Assembly (NCBI GenBank): GCA_027622375.1
Contig: JAQCAB010000010.1
Span: forward strand, 1 to 55,164
Source of the DNA: Bacteroidota bacterium
Lineage (GTDB): Bacteria > Bacteroidota > Ignavibacteria > UBA10030 > UBA8401
Length of the DNA stretch: 55,164 nt
Direction: 5' to 3'
Below, piece after piece: positions 46,162 to 55,132 of this stretch (the stretch's first letter is position 1; each line of letters starts with the position of its first letter). The notes under the pieces are model-generated. The model was not told the origin of the DNA and made no database searches. It worked only from the letters and a program-made list of their open reading frames with translations. The translations under genes and the position numbers were made by a program.

Positions 46162-48159
46162 ATGGATCTTTCTGTATTAATTGTTAATTACAATGTCCGC
46201 GATTTTTTACGACAATCCATTGAATCAATAAAAAAGTCAATTCATTCAATAAAAGCTGAAATTATTGTTGTAGATAATGCTTCCGATGACGGAAGTGTGG
46301 AGATGATTCGAAGTAATTTTAAATCTGTAATAATTATTCAAAATCAAAAAAATATTGGTTTCGGTAAAGCAAATAACAAAGCTTTAAAAATTGCTAAAGG
46401 GAAATATGTATTATTGATAAATCCCGATACAATTGTTCAGGAAGATACAATTCCAAAATTAATTAAATACTTAAAAGAAAATAAAAATGTAGGATTAGTT
46501 GGCTGTAAAATATTAAATTCTGATGGTACTTTACAACTTGCATGCCGCAGAAGTATTCCAACACCTTGGAATGCATTTTCAAAAATTATTGGATTAAGTA
46601 AAATTTTTCCAAAAACAAAAGTATTTTCAAAATATAATTTAACATACTTAGATGAAAATAAAATTTCGGAAGTTGAAGCTTTAAGTGGTTCTTTTATGAT
46701 GTTTCCGAAATCTGTGTATAAAATAATTGGTGGATTTGATGAACAGTTTTTTATGTATGGAGAGGATTTAGATTTTTGTTTTCGAGTTAAAAAAAGTGGT
46801 TTTAAAATAATATATAATCCAGGTACGCAAATAATACATTACAAAGGAGAAAGCGCAAAAAGAAGTTCAATTGATGAATTGAATTACTTCTATGAATCAA
46901 TGAAATTGTTTTACAGAAAACATTTTACATTTAGTTTATTATTTAATTTTGTAATTGAAACGAGTATTTCAATTAATTATTTAATTGCAACTTTAAAAAA
47001 CTTATTTCGAAATATATTTGCACCAACTTTAGATTTATTTTTTATTTCAGTCGCACTTTTATTAGCAGAATTTTATAGAACAAATAATATTTTTACATAT
47101 CCAACTTATGCACTACCTTGGGTTTATTTAGGACCTATTTTTATTTTTATCTCATCACTTTATTTTATCAAAGTATATTCTTTATCAAGACTTTCAATCT
47201 CAAGAACAATAATTGGTGTAAGTATTGCATTTTTAATTCTTGCCACAACAACTGCATTCGTAAAAGAATTCGCATTTAGCCGAGCAATTTTAATTTATTT
47301 CTATTTTTTTACTTTACTTTTTCTGTGTGGATGGAGATTATTGTTTTGGTTAAAGGGATACTCAAAACATTTTAAAGGGCAAACTTTATTTAGTCGTCGC
47401 GGTATAATTGTTGGTGTTTCAAATTCAAGTATTAAAATTTTATCTAAATTAAGATTAAACATAATTGATGGATATGATATTATTGGATTTGTTGACACAT
47501 CAAATTTGCGAGTTGGAGAAAAAATTAATGGAGTTCCAATTTTAGGTAGTACTGAATCAGTTTTAAAAATAATAATTGATTATAAAATTACGGATATTAT
47601 ATTCTCATCAAGCGATTTAAAAAACGAAACAATTCTTTCAATAATATCAAAAACTAAAAAGAATTATCTAAATTATTCAGTTGTACCAAGTTCAGTTGAA
47701 ATGATTATAAGTAAATCAGGAATTAGTTATTTTGGCGAAATCCCTTTTATTGCGCTTAATTATTCATCAAATAGAATTATTTATAAAATTTCTAAAAAGT
47801 TATTTGATTTATTAATTGGAATTACTCTTTTGATAATTATTGGGCCTTTTGTATATTTATTTTTAAACATTAAAAATAAAAAATTAATATTCCGCTCAGC
47901 TTTTGGTTTATTGAGAGGTAATATTTCAACTGTTGGAAGAAGTTTTGATTTCAAAACCAAAAAAATATCTGAAAATAAAATTGGATTAACTGGCATTACA
48001 CAATTAATGAATACGGAAAATTTTACAAAAAAAGAAAAAGAAGAATTGGAATTATATTATACAAGTAATCAATCACTACGATTTGATATTGAAATATTTT
48101 TTAAAGCATTAATCCAAAGAAAGATTAATTTTATTAAAGAATTTACATGGCAAAAGTAG
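46162..48159 (+). CDS. GT2 glycosyltransferase fused to a catalytically gutted PGT-like membrane domain
   Basis: The 665-residue protein is a fusion. Residues 1 to about 285 are a GT2 domain ([60 protein letters not shown]). About four or five membrane helices and a CoA_binding_3-like Rossmann segment follow ([15 protein letters not shown] near 413-427). The end resembles a sugar phosphotransferase ([18 protein letters not shown] near 544-561; [13 protein letters not shown] near 583; [10 protein letters not shown]), but only about 39 residues separate the re-entrant helix from the LLRGNIS segment, where the intact neighbour has about 105. The KFRTM and RRTxxDExPQ motifs are gone and GPRP has become GRSF. 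The GT2 half should be active; the other half is probably a scaffold. It overlaps accA by 13 bases. Confidence 0.8.
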   Translation: MDLSVLIVNYNVRDFLRQSIESIKKSIHSIKAEIIVVDNASDDGSVEMIRSNFKSVIIIQNQKNIGFGKANNKALKIAKGKYVLLINPDTIVQEDTIPKLIKYLKENKNVGLVGCKILNSDGTLQLACRRSIPTPWNAFSKIIGLSKIFPKTKVFSKYNLTYLDENKISEVEALSGSFMMFPKSVYKIIGGFDEQFFMYGEDLDFCFRVKKSGFKIIYNPGTQIIHYKGESAKRSSIDELNYFYESMKLFYRKHFTFSLLFNFVIETSISINYLIATLKNLFRNIFAPTLDLFFISVALLLAEFYRTNNIFTYPTYALPWVYLGPIFIFISSLYFIKVYSLSRLSISRTIIGVSIAFLILATTTAFVKEFAFSRAILIYFYFFTLLFLCGWRLLFWLKGYSKHFKGQTLFSRRGIIVGVSNSSIKILSKLRLNIIDGYDIIGFVDTSNLRVGEKINGVPILGSTESVLKIIIDYKITDIIFSSSDLKNETILSIISKTKKNYLNYSVVPSSVEMIISKSGISYFGEIPFIALNYSSNRIIYKISKKLFDLLIGITLLIIIGPFVYLFLNIKNKKLIFRSAFGLLRGNISTVGRSFDFKTKKISENKIGLTGITQLMNTENFTKKEKEELELYYTSNQSLRFDIEIFFKALIQRKINFIKEFTWQK

Positions 48160-49100
48160 TACTCGATTTTGAAAAACCAATTTATGAATTGGAACAAAAA
48201 ATCGATGAGATGAAAAAACTTAGTGAATCGATTGAACTCGGTGATGAAATTCTTAAATTAGAAAAAAAAATTAATGAATTGAGAATGTCAGTATTTAATA
48301 ATTTATCTCGTTGGCAAAAAGTGCAATTAGCACGTCATCCCGAAAGGCCATATGCTTTAGATTATATTTCACTAATGTGTGAAGATTTTATTGAGCTTCA
48401 TGGTGATCGACATTTTGGAGATGATAAAGCAATTGTTGGTGGATTTGCAAAATTGGGTGATCATTCTGTAATGTTAATCAGCCAACAAAAAGGAAGAGAC
48501 ACAAAAACAAATATTTACAGAAATTTTGGAATGCCACAACCTGAAGGATATCGAAAAGCTTTAAGGTTAATGCAGCTTGCAGTAAAATTTAATAAACCAA
48601 TTATAACTTTAATTGACACTCCGGGCGCTTATCCGGGGATTGAAGCAGAAGAACGTGGACAAGCTGAAGCAATTGCAAAAAATATTTTTGAAATGTCCGG
48701 ATTTCCAGTTCCCATAATTGTAGTGATTATCGGTGAAGGAGCATCTGGCGGTGCATTCGGAATTGGTGTTGGTGATAGAGTTCTAATGCTCGAAAATACT
48801 TGGTACTCGGTTATTGCTCCTGAATCTTGTTCAAGTATTTTGTGGCGTAGTTGGGATTATAAAGAACAAGCTGCTGAGGCTTTAAAATTAACTGCACCAG
48901 ATTTGTTACAACAAAAAATTATTGATAGAATTATTCCTGAACCACTTGGTGGCGCTCATCGTGATTACAAAAAAATGGGAATGATTTTAAAGGAAGTTCT
49001 ACTGGAAGAAATAAAAAATCTAAAAAAAATTAAACCTGAAAAATTATTAGAGAGTCGACTTAAAAAATATGGTAATATGGGTGAGTGGGATACTTTATGA
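48147..49100 (+). CDS. accA: Acetyl-CoA carboxylase carboxyltransferase subunit alpha
   Basis: At 317 residues it has full AccA length. The N-terminal coiled-coil segment ([20 protein letters not shown]) and [19 protein letters not shown] are standard. The biotin/acyl-binding core [54 protein letters not shown] and [20 protein letters not shown] are all intact. It works with AccD (23981). The start at 48147 overlaps the end of the GT2-PGT gene by 13 bases, so transcription continues from the polysaccharide run. It ends in an ATGA overlap with the Trm112-like gene. Confidence 0.96.
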   Translation: MAKVVLDFEKPIYELEQKIDEMKKLSESIELGDEILKLEKKINELRMSVFNNLSRWQKVQLARHPERPYALDYISLMCEDFIELHGDRHFGDDKAIVGGFAKLGDHSVMLISQQKGRDTKTNIYRNFGMPQPEGYRKALRLMQLAVKFNKPIITLIDTPGAYPGIEAEERGQAEAIAKNIFEMSGFPVPIIVVIIGEGASGGAFGIGVGDRVLMLENTWYSVIAPESCSSILWRSWDYKEQAAEALKLTAPDLLQQKIIDRIIPEPLGGAHRDYKKMGMILKEVLLEEIKNLKKIKPEKLLESRLKKYGNMGEWDTL

Positions 49101-49282
49101 TTAATAAAGAGTTATTAGGTATTCTTTGCTGCCCACTTTGTAAAAGTGATTTGGAATTGGTTGAAGAAAATAAAATTTTGATATGCAGTAAGTGTAATGA
49201 AAAATATGAAGTTGTAAACGATATTCCAATTATGCTTCCCGGGGAATATGAAAAAAAGAAAAATTCGATTGCTTCAAAATAA
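49097..49282 (+). CDS. Trm112-family small zinc-binding protein
   Basis: I chose the ATG at 49097, which overlaps the accA stop by four bases, over a GTG at 49085. The 61-residue protein has two Cys pairs (CCPLCKSDL near 11-19 and CSKCNEKY near 34-41), then the family signature [10 protein letters not shown]. Trm112/YcaR proteins are small zinc ribbons; eukaryotic and archaeal members stabilise methyltransferases, while the bacterial role is not settled. No partner methyltransferase is adjacent. Confidence 0.87.
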   Translation: MINKELLGILCCPLCKSDLELVEENKILICSKCNEKYEVVNDIPIMLPGEYEKKKNSIASK

Positions 49283-49288
49283 TTATTA

Positions 49289-50137
49289 ATGATTGATAAT
49301 AATCTTGTCAGAAAAATTATTGAGCAAGCTCTTCGCGAAGATATTGGTGTTGGGGATTTAACTTCCAATCTAACAATTCCAGAAAGTTTAAATAGTCGCG
49401 CTTCAATTGTCGTTAAAGAAAATTGTATTCTTTCAGGGATTGATTTAGTTGATTTGATTTTTTCAACTATTGATCAACATTTAAAATTCAGAAATAAATT
49501 TGAAAATGGATCAATCATAAATAAAAACAGTGAAATAGCTTTTTTGGAAGGAAAAACTAAAAGCATTCTAATCGGAGAAAGAGTTGCTTTAAATTTTTTG
49601 CAAAGAATGTGTGGAGTGGCAACATTAACACACAAATTTGTTCACGTAGTAAGTGGAACAAATGCAAAAATTACTGATACTCGTAAAACAACTCCCGGAT
49701 TAAGAATGTTAGAAAAATCTGCAGTAGTTGATGGTGGTGGTGTTAATCATCGTTTTGGTTTAGATGATATGATTTTAATAAAGGATAATCATATAAAAGC
49801 AATTGGTGGAATCAAAAATGCAATTGAAAAAATTAAATCATCACTTAAAGAAAAAAATTTAAAAATTCCAATCGAAATTGAGACTTCAACAATTGAAGAA
49901 TTGGAAGAAGTTATATCGATAGGTGGTGTAAATAGAATTATGTTGGATAATTTTTCAATTGATGATATGAGAACCGCTGTTTTGATGACGAAAGGAAAAT
50001 TTGAACTTGAAGCTTCTGGCGGAATTAATTTAGATAATGTGCGTAAAATTGCAGAAACCGGTGTTGATTATATTTCTATTGGAGCATTGACACATTCTTA
50101 CAAATCAATTGATATTTCATTAGAAATTTTAACTTAA
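49289..50137 (+). CDS. nadC: Nicotinate-nucleotide pyrophosphorylase (carboxylating)
   Basis: The 282-residue enzyme has the QPRTase landmarks EDIGVGDLTSNLTIP, RVALNFLQRMCGVATLTH, ITDTRKTTPGLRMLEKSAV (phosphate/quinolinate site), GGGVNHRFGLDDMILIKDNHI, and the barrel end ELEASGGINLDNVR with GVDYISIGALTHS. It makes nicotinate mononucleotide from quinolinate and PRPP in de novo NAD synthesis. nadA and nadB are not in the window. Its stop overlaps the next gene's start by one base. Confidence 0.95.
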   Translation: MIDNNLVRKIIEQALREDIGVGDLTSNLTIPESLNSRASIVVKENCILSGIDLVDLIFSTIDQHLKFRNKFENGSIINKNSEIAFLEGKTKSILIGERVALNFLQRMCGVATLTHKFVHVVSGTNAKITDTRKTTPGLRMLEKSAVVDGGGVNHRFGLDDMILIKDNHIKAIGGIKNAIEKIKSSLKEKNLKIPIEIETSTIEELEEVISIGGVNRIMLDNFSIDDMRTAVLMTKGKFELEASGGINLDNVRKIAETGVDYISIGALTHSYKSIDISLEILT

Positions 50138-51597
50138 TGTTCCAAAAAATAAAATCACTTTTTACACAAACTGCGATTTATGGGACAAGTACGATTGTTG
50201 GAAGGTTATTAAATTTTTTACTTGTTCCTTTTTACACAAATGTTTTATTGCCGGATGAATATGGAATTGTAGCCTACATATTTTCCATTATTGCATTAGT
50301 TGGGATGATTTACGGTTTTGGACTTGAAGCTGCTTTTTTTAAATATTCAACTTCAAAAGAGGGTGGAAATATTGAAAAAACTTTCAGCACTTCATTTCTT
50401 TCATTAAGTGTAACATCAATTTTACTTTCTACAATAATTTTACTAAATGGAGAATTTATTTTAAATACTCTTTCGCTAGAAAAATTATTTTTACCAAGTA
50501 TTTATTTTGCAGCAATTACATTAGCATTCGATTCTTTTGCGGCAATTCCATTTTCATTATTAAGATTAAAAAATCAAGCCAAATATTTTGCAATTGTTAA
50601 AATATTAAATATTGTAATAACAATTCTTTCAAATATATATTTTTTACTTTATCTGGATTTCGGAGTTAATGGGATATTTTTAAGTAGTGCAATTGCTTCA
50701 GTTGGGACAGTAATATTTCTTTTACCAGTCATTTATAAAAATTTTTCATTTCAAAAAAATTACAATTTAATGGAAAATCTTTGGAGATATGGTTTGCCTT
50801 TAATTCCAGCTGGTATTGCAACAACATCTCTTCAAATTATTGATAGGCCAATTCTCAGAATTTTAACAACTGATGCAACAGTTGGAATTTATCAAGCAAA
50901 TTATAGATTAGGGATATTTATGATGCTTGTTGTACAAATGTTTGATTTTGCATGGAGGCCATTTTATTTTTCTCATTCAAACGATGCAGATTCTAAAAAA
51001 ATAATGTCAAGAGTAATGATTTATTTTACATTACTTTTATTTTTGATTTTCTTAATATTCTCATTTTTTATTCCTGATATTATTGCATTAAATATTTTTG
51101 GAAAATCAATCATTCATCAAAATTATTGGAGTGGTTTACATATTGTGCCGGTAATATTGCTTGCATATTTATTTTTTGGTTTGTCAAATATATTTTCTGC
51201 GGGATTATACATAGAAAAGAAAACACATTTAGTGCCAATAGCTTCAATAATTGCAGCAGGATTAAAAATAGTTTTAACATTTATTTTAGTTCCTTTTTTT
51301 GAAATTATGGGAGCTGCAATTGCAACATTGGTAGCCTATTTATCTTTAGCAATAACTATGTTACTATTATCTCAAAAAGCTTATCCTATTCAATATGAAT
51401 GGGCTCGTTTTTCAAAAATAACTTTTGTTTCATTAATAATATTTTTAACAACTATCTTTTTTGAACAATACGCATCCAATCAAATTATTTTAAAAATAAT
51501 ACTGTTGTTATTATTTATTCCACTTTTGTATTTATTTAAATTCTTTAATGCAGAAGAAAAAAATAAAATTAAAAAAATATTATTTGCAAAGTCGTGA
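50137..51597 (+). CDS. Oligosaccharide flippase (MOP/Wzx-like), copy 2
   Basis: The 486-residue membrane protein has about 14 helices. It opens KSLFTQTAIYGTSTIVGRLLNFLLVPFYT with LPDEYGIVAYIF, a classical polysaccharide-biosynthesis flippase start. A central cytoplasmic loop has WRYGLPLIPAGIATTSLQIIDR, and GIYQANYRLGIFMM follows. It differs clearly from copy 1. It sits outside the glycosyltransferase run, after nadC, so it may serve another lipid-linked substrate (for example O-antigen, peptidoglycan or a glycan for protein modification). The role is not resolvable from sequence. Confidence 0.85.
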   Translation: MFQKIKSLFTQTAIYGTSTIVGRLLNFLLVPFYTNVLLPDEYGIVAYIFSIIALVGMIYGFGLEAAFFKYSTSKEGGNIEKTFSTSFLSLSVTSILLSTIILLNGEFILNTLSLEKLFLPSIYFAAITLAFDSFAAIPFSLLRLKNQAKYFAIVKILNIVITILSNIYFLLYLDFGVNGIFLSSAIASVGTVIFLLPVIYKNFSFQKNYNLMENLWRYGLPLIPAGIATTSLQIIDRPILRILTTDATVGIYQANYRLGIFMMLVVQMFDFAWRPFYFSHSNDADSKKIMSRVMIYFTLLLFLIFLIFSFFIPDIIALNIFGKSIIHQNYWSGLHIVPVILLAYLFFGLSNIFSAGLYIEKKTHLVPIASIIAAGLKIVLTFILVPFFEIMGAAIATLVAYLSLAITMLLLSQKAYPIQYEWARFSKITFVSLIIFLTTIFFEQYASNQIILKIILLLLFIPLLYLFKFFNAEEKNKIKKILFAKS

Positions 51598-51645
51598 AAA
51601 AGCTTTTACATTGATCAACGAAATAGTTCTTTAAATATTATTAAT

Positions 51646-51782
51646 TATTGGTGTCCATTAATTTGGATTAAAAGGGAATTCCGTAAAAGCGGAAACTGAC
51701 CCGCAACAGTATGTGAATTTAATTTCACGAGTCTGGAAACCTACCATAAAAATTTACATATACCTTCGAGGAAAGAGGATCT
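51646..51782 (+). promoter_or_regulatory. Cobalamin riboswitch 1 (upstream of DUF6580 gene)
   Basis: The B12-box elements appear in the proper order: GGTGTCC at about 51650, a GGGAATTCCGT segment near 51675, the conserved GACCCGCAACAGT near 51700, GAGTCTGGAAACCTACC near 51729-51745, and CCTTCGAGGAAAGAGG ending near 51778. This is the adenosylcobalamin-type aptamer core. It is followed by a perfect intrinsic terminator and then the DUF6580 gene, so B12 binding is expected to switch off expression by termination. Ends are approximate. Confidence 0.92.
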
Positions 51783-51791
51783 ATGTCAACT

Positions 51792-51825
51792 ACCCAATCA
51801 AAAAATTTTTCCTGATTGGGTTTTT
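51792..51825 (+). terminator. Intrinsic terminator of riboswitch 1 (expression platform)
   Basis: ACCCAATCA (51792-51800) and TGATTGGGT (51813-51821) form a perfect 9-base stem followed by a run of T residues to 51825. It sits about 10 bases after the aptamer and before the DUF6580 start at 51855, as expected for ligand-induced termination. Confidence 0.88.
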
Positions 51826-51854
51826 AATTTGTAGTAAAATGAAAGGAAATTGAA

Positions 51855-52379
51855 ATGAAAATCATCGAAAACAAATCTTCAACATTTTTTATTGCAGCAA
51901 TTATTTTGCTTGCAGCACTTTCAAGATTATTACCACATTTGCCCAATTTTACACCGATCGGAGCAATTGCTTTATTTAGTGGAACAATCTTAAAAGGAAA
52001 AATTAGATTTATAATTCCACTTTTATCTTTAGTAATCAGCGATTTATTTTTAGGATTTTATAGTGGCTTACTTTGGGTTTATAGTAGCTTTATTTTGATG
52101 TGTTTAATTGGGATTTGGATTAGTCGAAATTATAATTTGTATCGAGTTGCTTCCGGAACAATTTTTGGGTCAATATTATTTTTTATAATTACAAATTTTG
52201 GAGTTTGGTTTAAATCAGGAATTTATCCTTTAACAAAAGAAGGACTTGTAAATTGTTATATTGCAGCAATTCCTTTTTTTAGAAATAGTTTTACAGGAGA
52301 TATATTTTACGTTTCAGTTTTATTTTTTACTTATGAATTAATAATTAGAAAGTATTTTATTAAAGTAACAATAAATTAA
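51855..52379 (+). CDS. DUF6580-family integral membrane protein, putative corrinoid transporter component
   Basis: The 174-residue protein has about five membrane helices and resembles the DUF6580 family (putative transport proteins related to ECF S-components). Typical features are the FTPIGAIALFSG segment near 34-45, ISDLFLGFYSGL, and ITNFGVWF. A B12 riboswitch with terminator directly precedes it, which supports a role in cobalamin or corrinoid uptake; this is inference, and no ECF ATPases are in the window. Unusually for this window, a Shine-Dalgarno-like AAAGGAAA lies just upstream. A four-codon ATG mini-frame (51839-51853) overlaps that site and ends one base before the start codon. Confidence 0.78.
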   Translation: MKIIENKSSTFFIAAIILLAALSRLLPHLPNFTPIGAIALFSGTILKGKIRFIIPLLSLVISDLFLGFYSGLLWVYSSFILMCLIGIWISRNYNLYRVASGTIFGSILFFIITNFGVWFKSGIYPLTKEGLVNCYIAAIPFFRNSFTGDIFYVSVLFFTYELIIRKYFIKVTIN

Positions 52380-52396
52380 TTTTAAAAATCAAGTAA

Positions 52397-52537
52397 TTGG
52401 TGTTCACCTTAAAATAAGGTGAATGAAAATTGGAATTCTGTAAAAACAGAAGCTGACCCTCAACAGTGTGTGATGTAAAATTTACGAGCCTGGAGACCTG
52501 CCAACTACTTCTAATAAACCTTCGAGGAAAGAGGTGA
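52397..52537 (+). promoter_or_regulatory. Cobalamin riboswitch 2 (upstream of propeller remnant and FAD proteins)
   Basis: A second aptamer has GGTGTTCACC followed by its hairpin partner GGTGAA, then TGGAATTCTG, GCTGACCCTCAACAGT near 52451-52466, CGAGCCTGGAGACCTGCC near 52485-52502, and CCTTCGAGGAAAGAGG ending at 52534. The core motifs are those of the cobalamin riboswitch; the central box reads CCCTCAAC rather than the usual CCCGCAAC. The variable arms differ from riboswitch 1, so this is not a recent copy. Confidence 0.9.
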
Positions 52538-52545
52538 ATTGTTCT

Positions 52546-52573
52546 AACCCAACCAAGCAGATTGGGTTTTTTT
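52546..52573 (+). terminator. Intrinsic terminator of riboswitch 2
   Basis: AACCCAA (52546-52552) pairs with TTGGGTT (52562-52568), followed by a T run to about 52573. It lies just after the aptamer, as in riboswitch 1, and would stop transcription when B12 is bound. Confidence 0.85.
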
Positions 52574-52908
52574 ATAGTCAAATATTTAGTTTTATTCACA
52601 CACTAGCAACATTTGGGCATGGCGAAAAATTTACAACATCCAAAAATGGATTCTCGCTTTTAGAAACCAAAATTGGAATTATTAAATTTGATACAAAAAC
52701 AAATTCGTTTAATACAACTGCTTTTATTAACTCATCAAATTTAAGTGTAAATGGAATTATTTATGATGAAGCTGAACAACTAATTTATGTTTCAGACGCA
52801 AAAGATTATGTGAATGCGGGAGAAATTCATATTTTTAAAAATGATGTTACAAAAAAAGGAAGCTATACAGTTGGCATTATTCCAGGAGCAATTGGTTTTG
52901 TTAGATAA
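52574..52908 (+). pseudogene. 5'-truncated beta-propeller (YncE/DUF5074-like, possibly BtuG-related) remnant
   Basis: The frame leading to TAA at 52906-52908 encodes about 110 residues that read as the last blades of a propeller: IGIIKFDTKTNSF, VNGIIYDEAEQLIYVSDAKDY, GEIHIFKNDVTKKGSYTVGIIPGAIGFV. Such blade endings are typical of YncE/DUF5074 proteins, the fold group that includes the Bacteroides B12-binding lipoprotein BtuG. There is no ATG in frame; the only start-like codon is a GTG at 52534 inside the riboswitch, and translation from there would read through the terminator hairpin. Signal peptide and earlier blades are missing. The simplest reading is a deletion that removed the 5' part of the first gene, keeping the riboswitch and the gene's tail. 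Confidence 0.65.
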
Positions 52909-52922
52909 ATTTTGCAAAACGG

Positions 52923-54113
52923 ATGCAAAGTGATAGCGATGTAATTATCGTTGGAGCGGGGATTGCAGGAATAAGTTGTGCATTAACGCTTGCTGAAAAT
53001 AATATCGGCGTAACTTTAATTGAACAAAATAATTTTGTTGGTGGTAATGCGACAGGTGGATTATGTTGCTCGTGGAGAGGATTTACTTCAAAAGAAATTA
53101 AAAATAAATTATTAAATGAATTCGTTAATAAATCAATTGAAAAAAATATTAGTCAGGGAATTGTTAATGATTTAACAGGTACAAGTCCATATATGTTTTC
53201 ATTTAACCCGGATGGAATGAAAGATATTTTATTTGATATATTATCTTCTCAAAAAATTAAATTAAAATTAAATTCAAAATTAGTTGATGTTGAAATTAAT
53301 CGGAAAACAATAAAATCAATTAAAACAATTGCTGAAGATGGTGAGAATATTTATTCAGCAAAAATATTTGTTGATGCAACTGGAAATTCAAGTATTGCGA
53401 GAGAGAGCGGAGTAAAAAAAATTAATTCTTCGCAAACTGTAATTTATAAAATTCGAGTTTCTGGAGTAAATAAGAAGATATTGTTAAGTCATTTAAAAAT
53501 AAATCCCATTGATTCAAATATTGATATTAATAAAATGGATGCAGCTATCCTAAATTTTACAGGTTTTGCAGAATCATTACGTAAATGGTTTTCTGAATAT
53601 AAAGATTTATTAAGACTTGATGGGATTGAAATAAACGAAATTCCATTTTCAGAGGAATTTATAATATCAATGTTTGCATTTGAATATTCCACAGAAAATA
53701 TTTCATCGCTCTCAAATTCTATTCTAGCGAGTAATAAAATTATTAGTAATGCGATATTATTTTTAAGAACACAAATTCCGGGATTTTCAAATTGCTATTT
53801 AAGTTCAAATACTGACAATCTCAGTTTTGTAAATAGTGAACAAATTATCACTAAAGAAGTTTTAACAGATGCAGATATTTTATTAGGAAAGAAATTTGAT
53901 AATGCAATTGCTGAAACTCTCATTCCAACTCAAAATAATTTAGTATTTAATGTCTCAAAAAACTCAATGTTTGTAGAGGAAATTGATAATTTATTAATAA
54001 TTGGCAGATCCATTTTACCGAGATTCGCCTTTTATAAAAATGGAAATCAATTACTAACCAGCAAAATTGGTGCAGCAGCAGCAAATTATATTTTTAAAAA
54101 CATTCTCAACTAA
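52923..54113 (+). CDS. FAD-dependent oxidoreductase (FAD_oxidored family) under B12 riboswitch
   Basis: The 396-residue protein has a canonical dinucleotide-binding start (SDVIIVGAGIAGISCALTL, GxGxxG at about 11-16) with the acidic end of strand 2 (TLIEQ), then GGNATGGLCCSW at about 41-52, a family hallmark. FVDATGNSSIAR sits near 155, and the C-terminal LLIIGRSILPRFAFYKNG and SKIGAAAANYI complete the FAD fold. No signal peptide is seen, so it is probably cytoplasmic. It lies 14 bases after the propeller remnant and shares its riboswitch. A corrinoid-linked redox step (for example reducing the cobalt centre before adenosylation) is a hypothesis only. Confidence 0.82.
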   Translation: MQSDSDVIIVGAGIAGISCALTLAENNIGVTLIEQNNFVGGNATGGLCCSWRGFTSKEIKNKLLNEFVNKSIEKNISQGIVNDLTGTSPYMFSFNPDGMKDILFDILSSQKIKLKLNSKLVDVEINRKTIKSIKTIAEDGENIYSAKIFVDATGNSSIARESGVKKINSSQTVIYKIRVSGVNKKILLSHLKINPIDSNIDINKMDAAILNFTGFAESLRKWFSEYKDLLRLDGIEINEIPFSEEFIISMFAFEYSTENISSLSNSILASNKIISNAILFLRTQIPGFSNCYLSSNTDNLSFVNSEQIITKEVLTDADILLGKKFDNAIAETLIPTQNNLVFNVSKNSMFVEEIDNLLIIGRSILPRFAFYKNGNQLLTSKIGAAAANYIFKNILN

Positions 54114-55132
54114 TGAAGAATATTGTAAAAACAAATTATCAGGTTATTATTATAGGTGGTGATTATTCTGCAATAACTTTAGCAATAGAATTTGCAAAAA
54201 AAGGTTATTCGATTTTATTTATTGAGCCAACAATTAATATTTGTGGCGATCTATGTGGATATAAATTACAAAATGAATTTATTAGTAATTATAAAATTAA
54301 TAATGAAATTTATCGAACTGGAATATTTAATGAATTATTTTCAAAATATAATAATTTAAATACTTTTATTAGTTCTTGGTTTTGTAATTCAAGTTTTAAT
54401 CAAATTATTATTGAGCTCTTTGAAGAGTATAAAATTAAAATATTGTTAAATACTATTATATCAAAAATACAAATTGATAATAATTTAATTACTCATCTAA
54501 TTATTACTAATGGAGAAGTAAAAAATGTTGTTGAAACTAAATTAGTTATTGATTGTTCTACTAATTCATATTCACTAAAATTAATGGATCAAGATCATAA
54601 TTTAAATTATTATAAGAATAAAACATTAATCTATCAGCTTTCTCAAATTGATCTTGTTGATACATTGTTTGATGTGCGAGAAAATCCAGAGAAATATAAT
54701 TATGTATCTACAAAAAAATACAGCACCAATGAATTTATAATTTTAGAAGGATATAAAAATATTGCTCAAAAATATTATCAAGAAGAAAGTTTAAGATTTG
54801 TATTCCCACCAGGAAATGACGAAACAATATTGTCAACAACAATTAAATTAGAAGAACAATTTAAAATAAATGAATTGGTTGATGACTTAAGAAGAAATGC
54901 AGCAGGATTTAAAAATGTTAAAATTAAAAATACAAAAACATTAAAAAATTCTTATTTAAATCAAAAAGACACTATTGAAATTCAAAATAAATTAAATCTT
55001 AAGAATTATATTATAAATAATAATAATATTGAAAATAATATAGATCACCCCACTTCTCAACTAACAAATTATATATTTACTAGTCCGACAATTGAATTTG
55101 TTGCAAAAATAGAGCCATTAATCAAGAATTAA
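54113..55132 (+). CDS. FAD_oxidored-like protein with degenerate nucleotide-binding motif
   Basis: The 339-residue protein overlaps the preceding stop by one base (TAATG). Its start, YQVIIIGGDYSAITLAIEFA, aligns with the GxGxxG fold of the upstream protein but reads GGDYSA, losing the last Gly. The acidic residue after strand 2 (FIEP) is kept and GDLCGY replaces GGNATGG. The DATG motif reads DCST, and the C-terminal FAD-contact segment with Gly-Arg is absent. It is probably a divergent paralogue of the upstream enzyme that may not bind FAD, perhaps a partner subunit. Another ATG at 55158 runs out of the window. Confidence 0.7.
   Translation: MKNIVKTNYQVIIIGGDYSAITLAIEFAKKGYSILFIEPTINICGDLCGYKLQNEFISNYKINNEIYRTGIFNELFSKYNNLNTFISSWFCNSSFNQIIIELFEEYKIKILLNTIISKIQIDNNLITHLIITNGEVKNVVETKLVIDCSTNSYSLKLMDQDHNLNYYKNKTLIYQLSQIDLVDTLFDVRENPEKYNYVSTKKYSTNEFIILEGYKNIAQKYYQEESLRFVFPPGNDETILSTTIKLEEQFKINELVDDLRRNAAGFKNVKIKNTKTLKNSYLNQKDTIEIQNKLNLKNYIINNNNIENNIDHPTSQLTNYIFTSPTIEFVAKIEPLIKN

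Noticed and set aside
51839-51853. Four-codon upstream frame before the DUF6580 gene as a regulatory leader peptide
   Set aside because: It is too short, overlaps the ribosome-binding region, and the riboswitch already explains the regulation; probably chance.
52534-52908. Treating the 124-codon frame from the GTG at 52534 as an intact gene
   Set aside because: The start lies in the riboswitch and the frame runs through the terminator hairpin, with no signal peptide and only C-terminal propeller blades; a truncated remnant is more likely.
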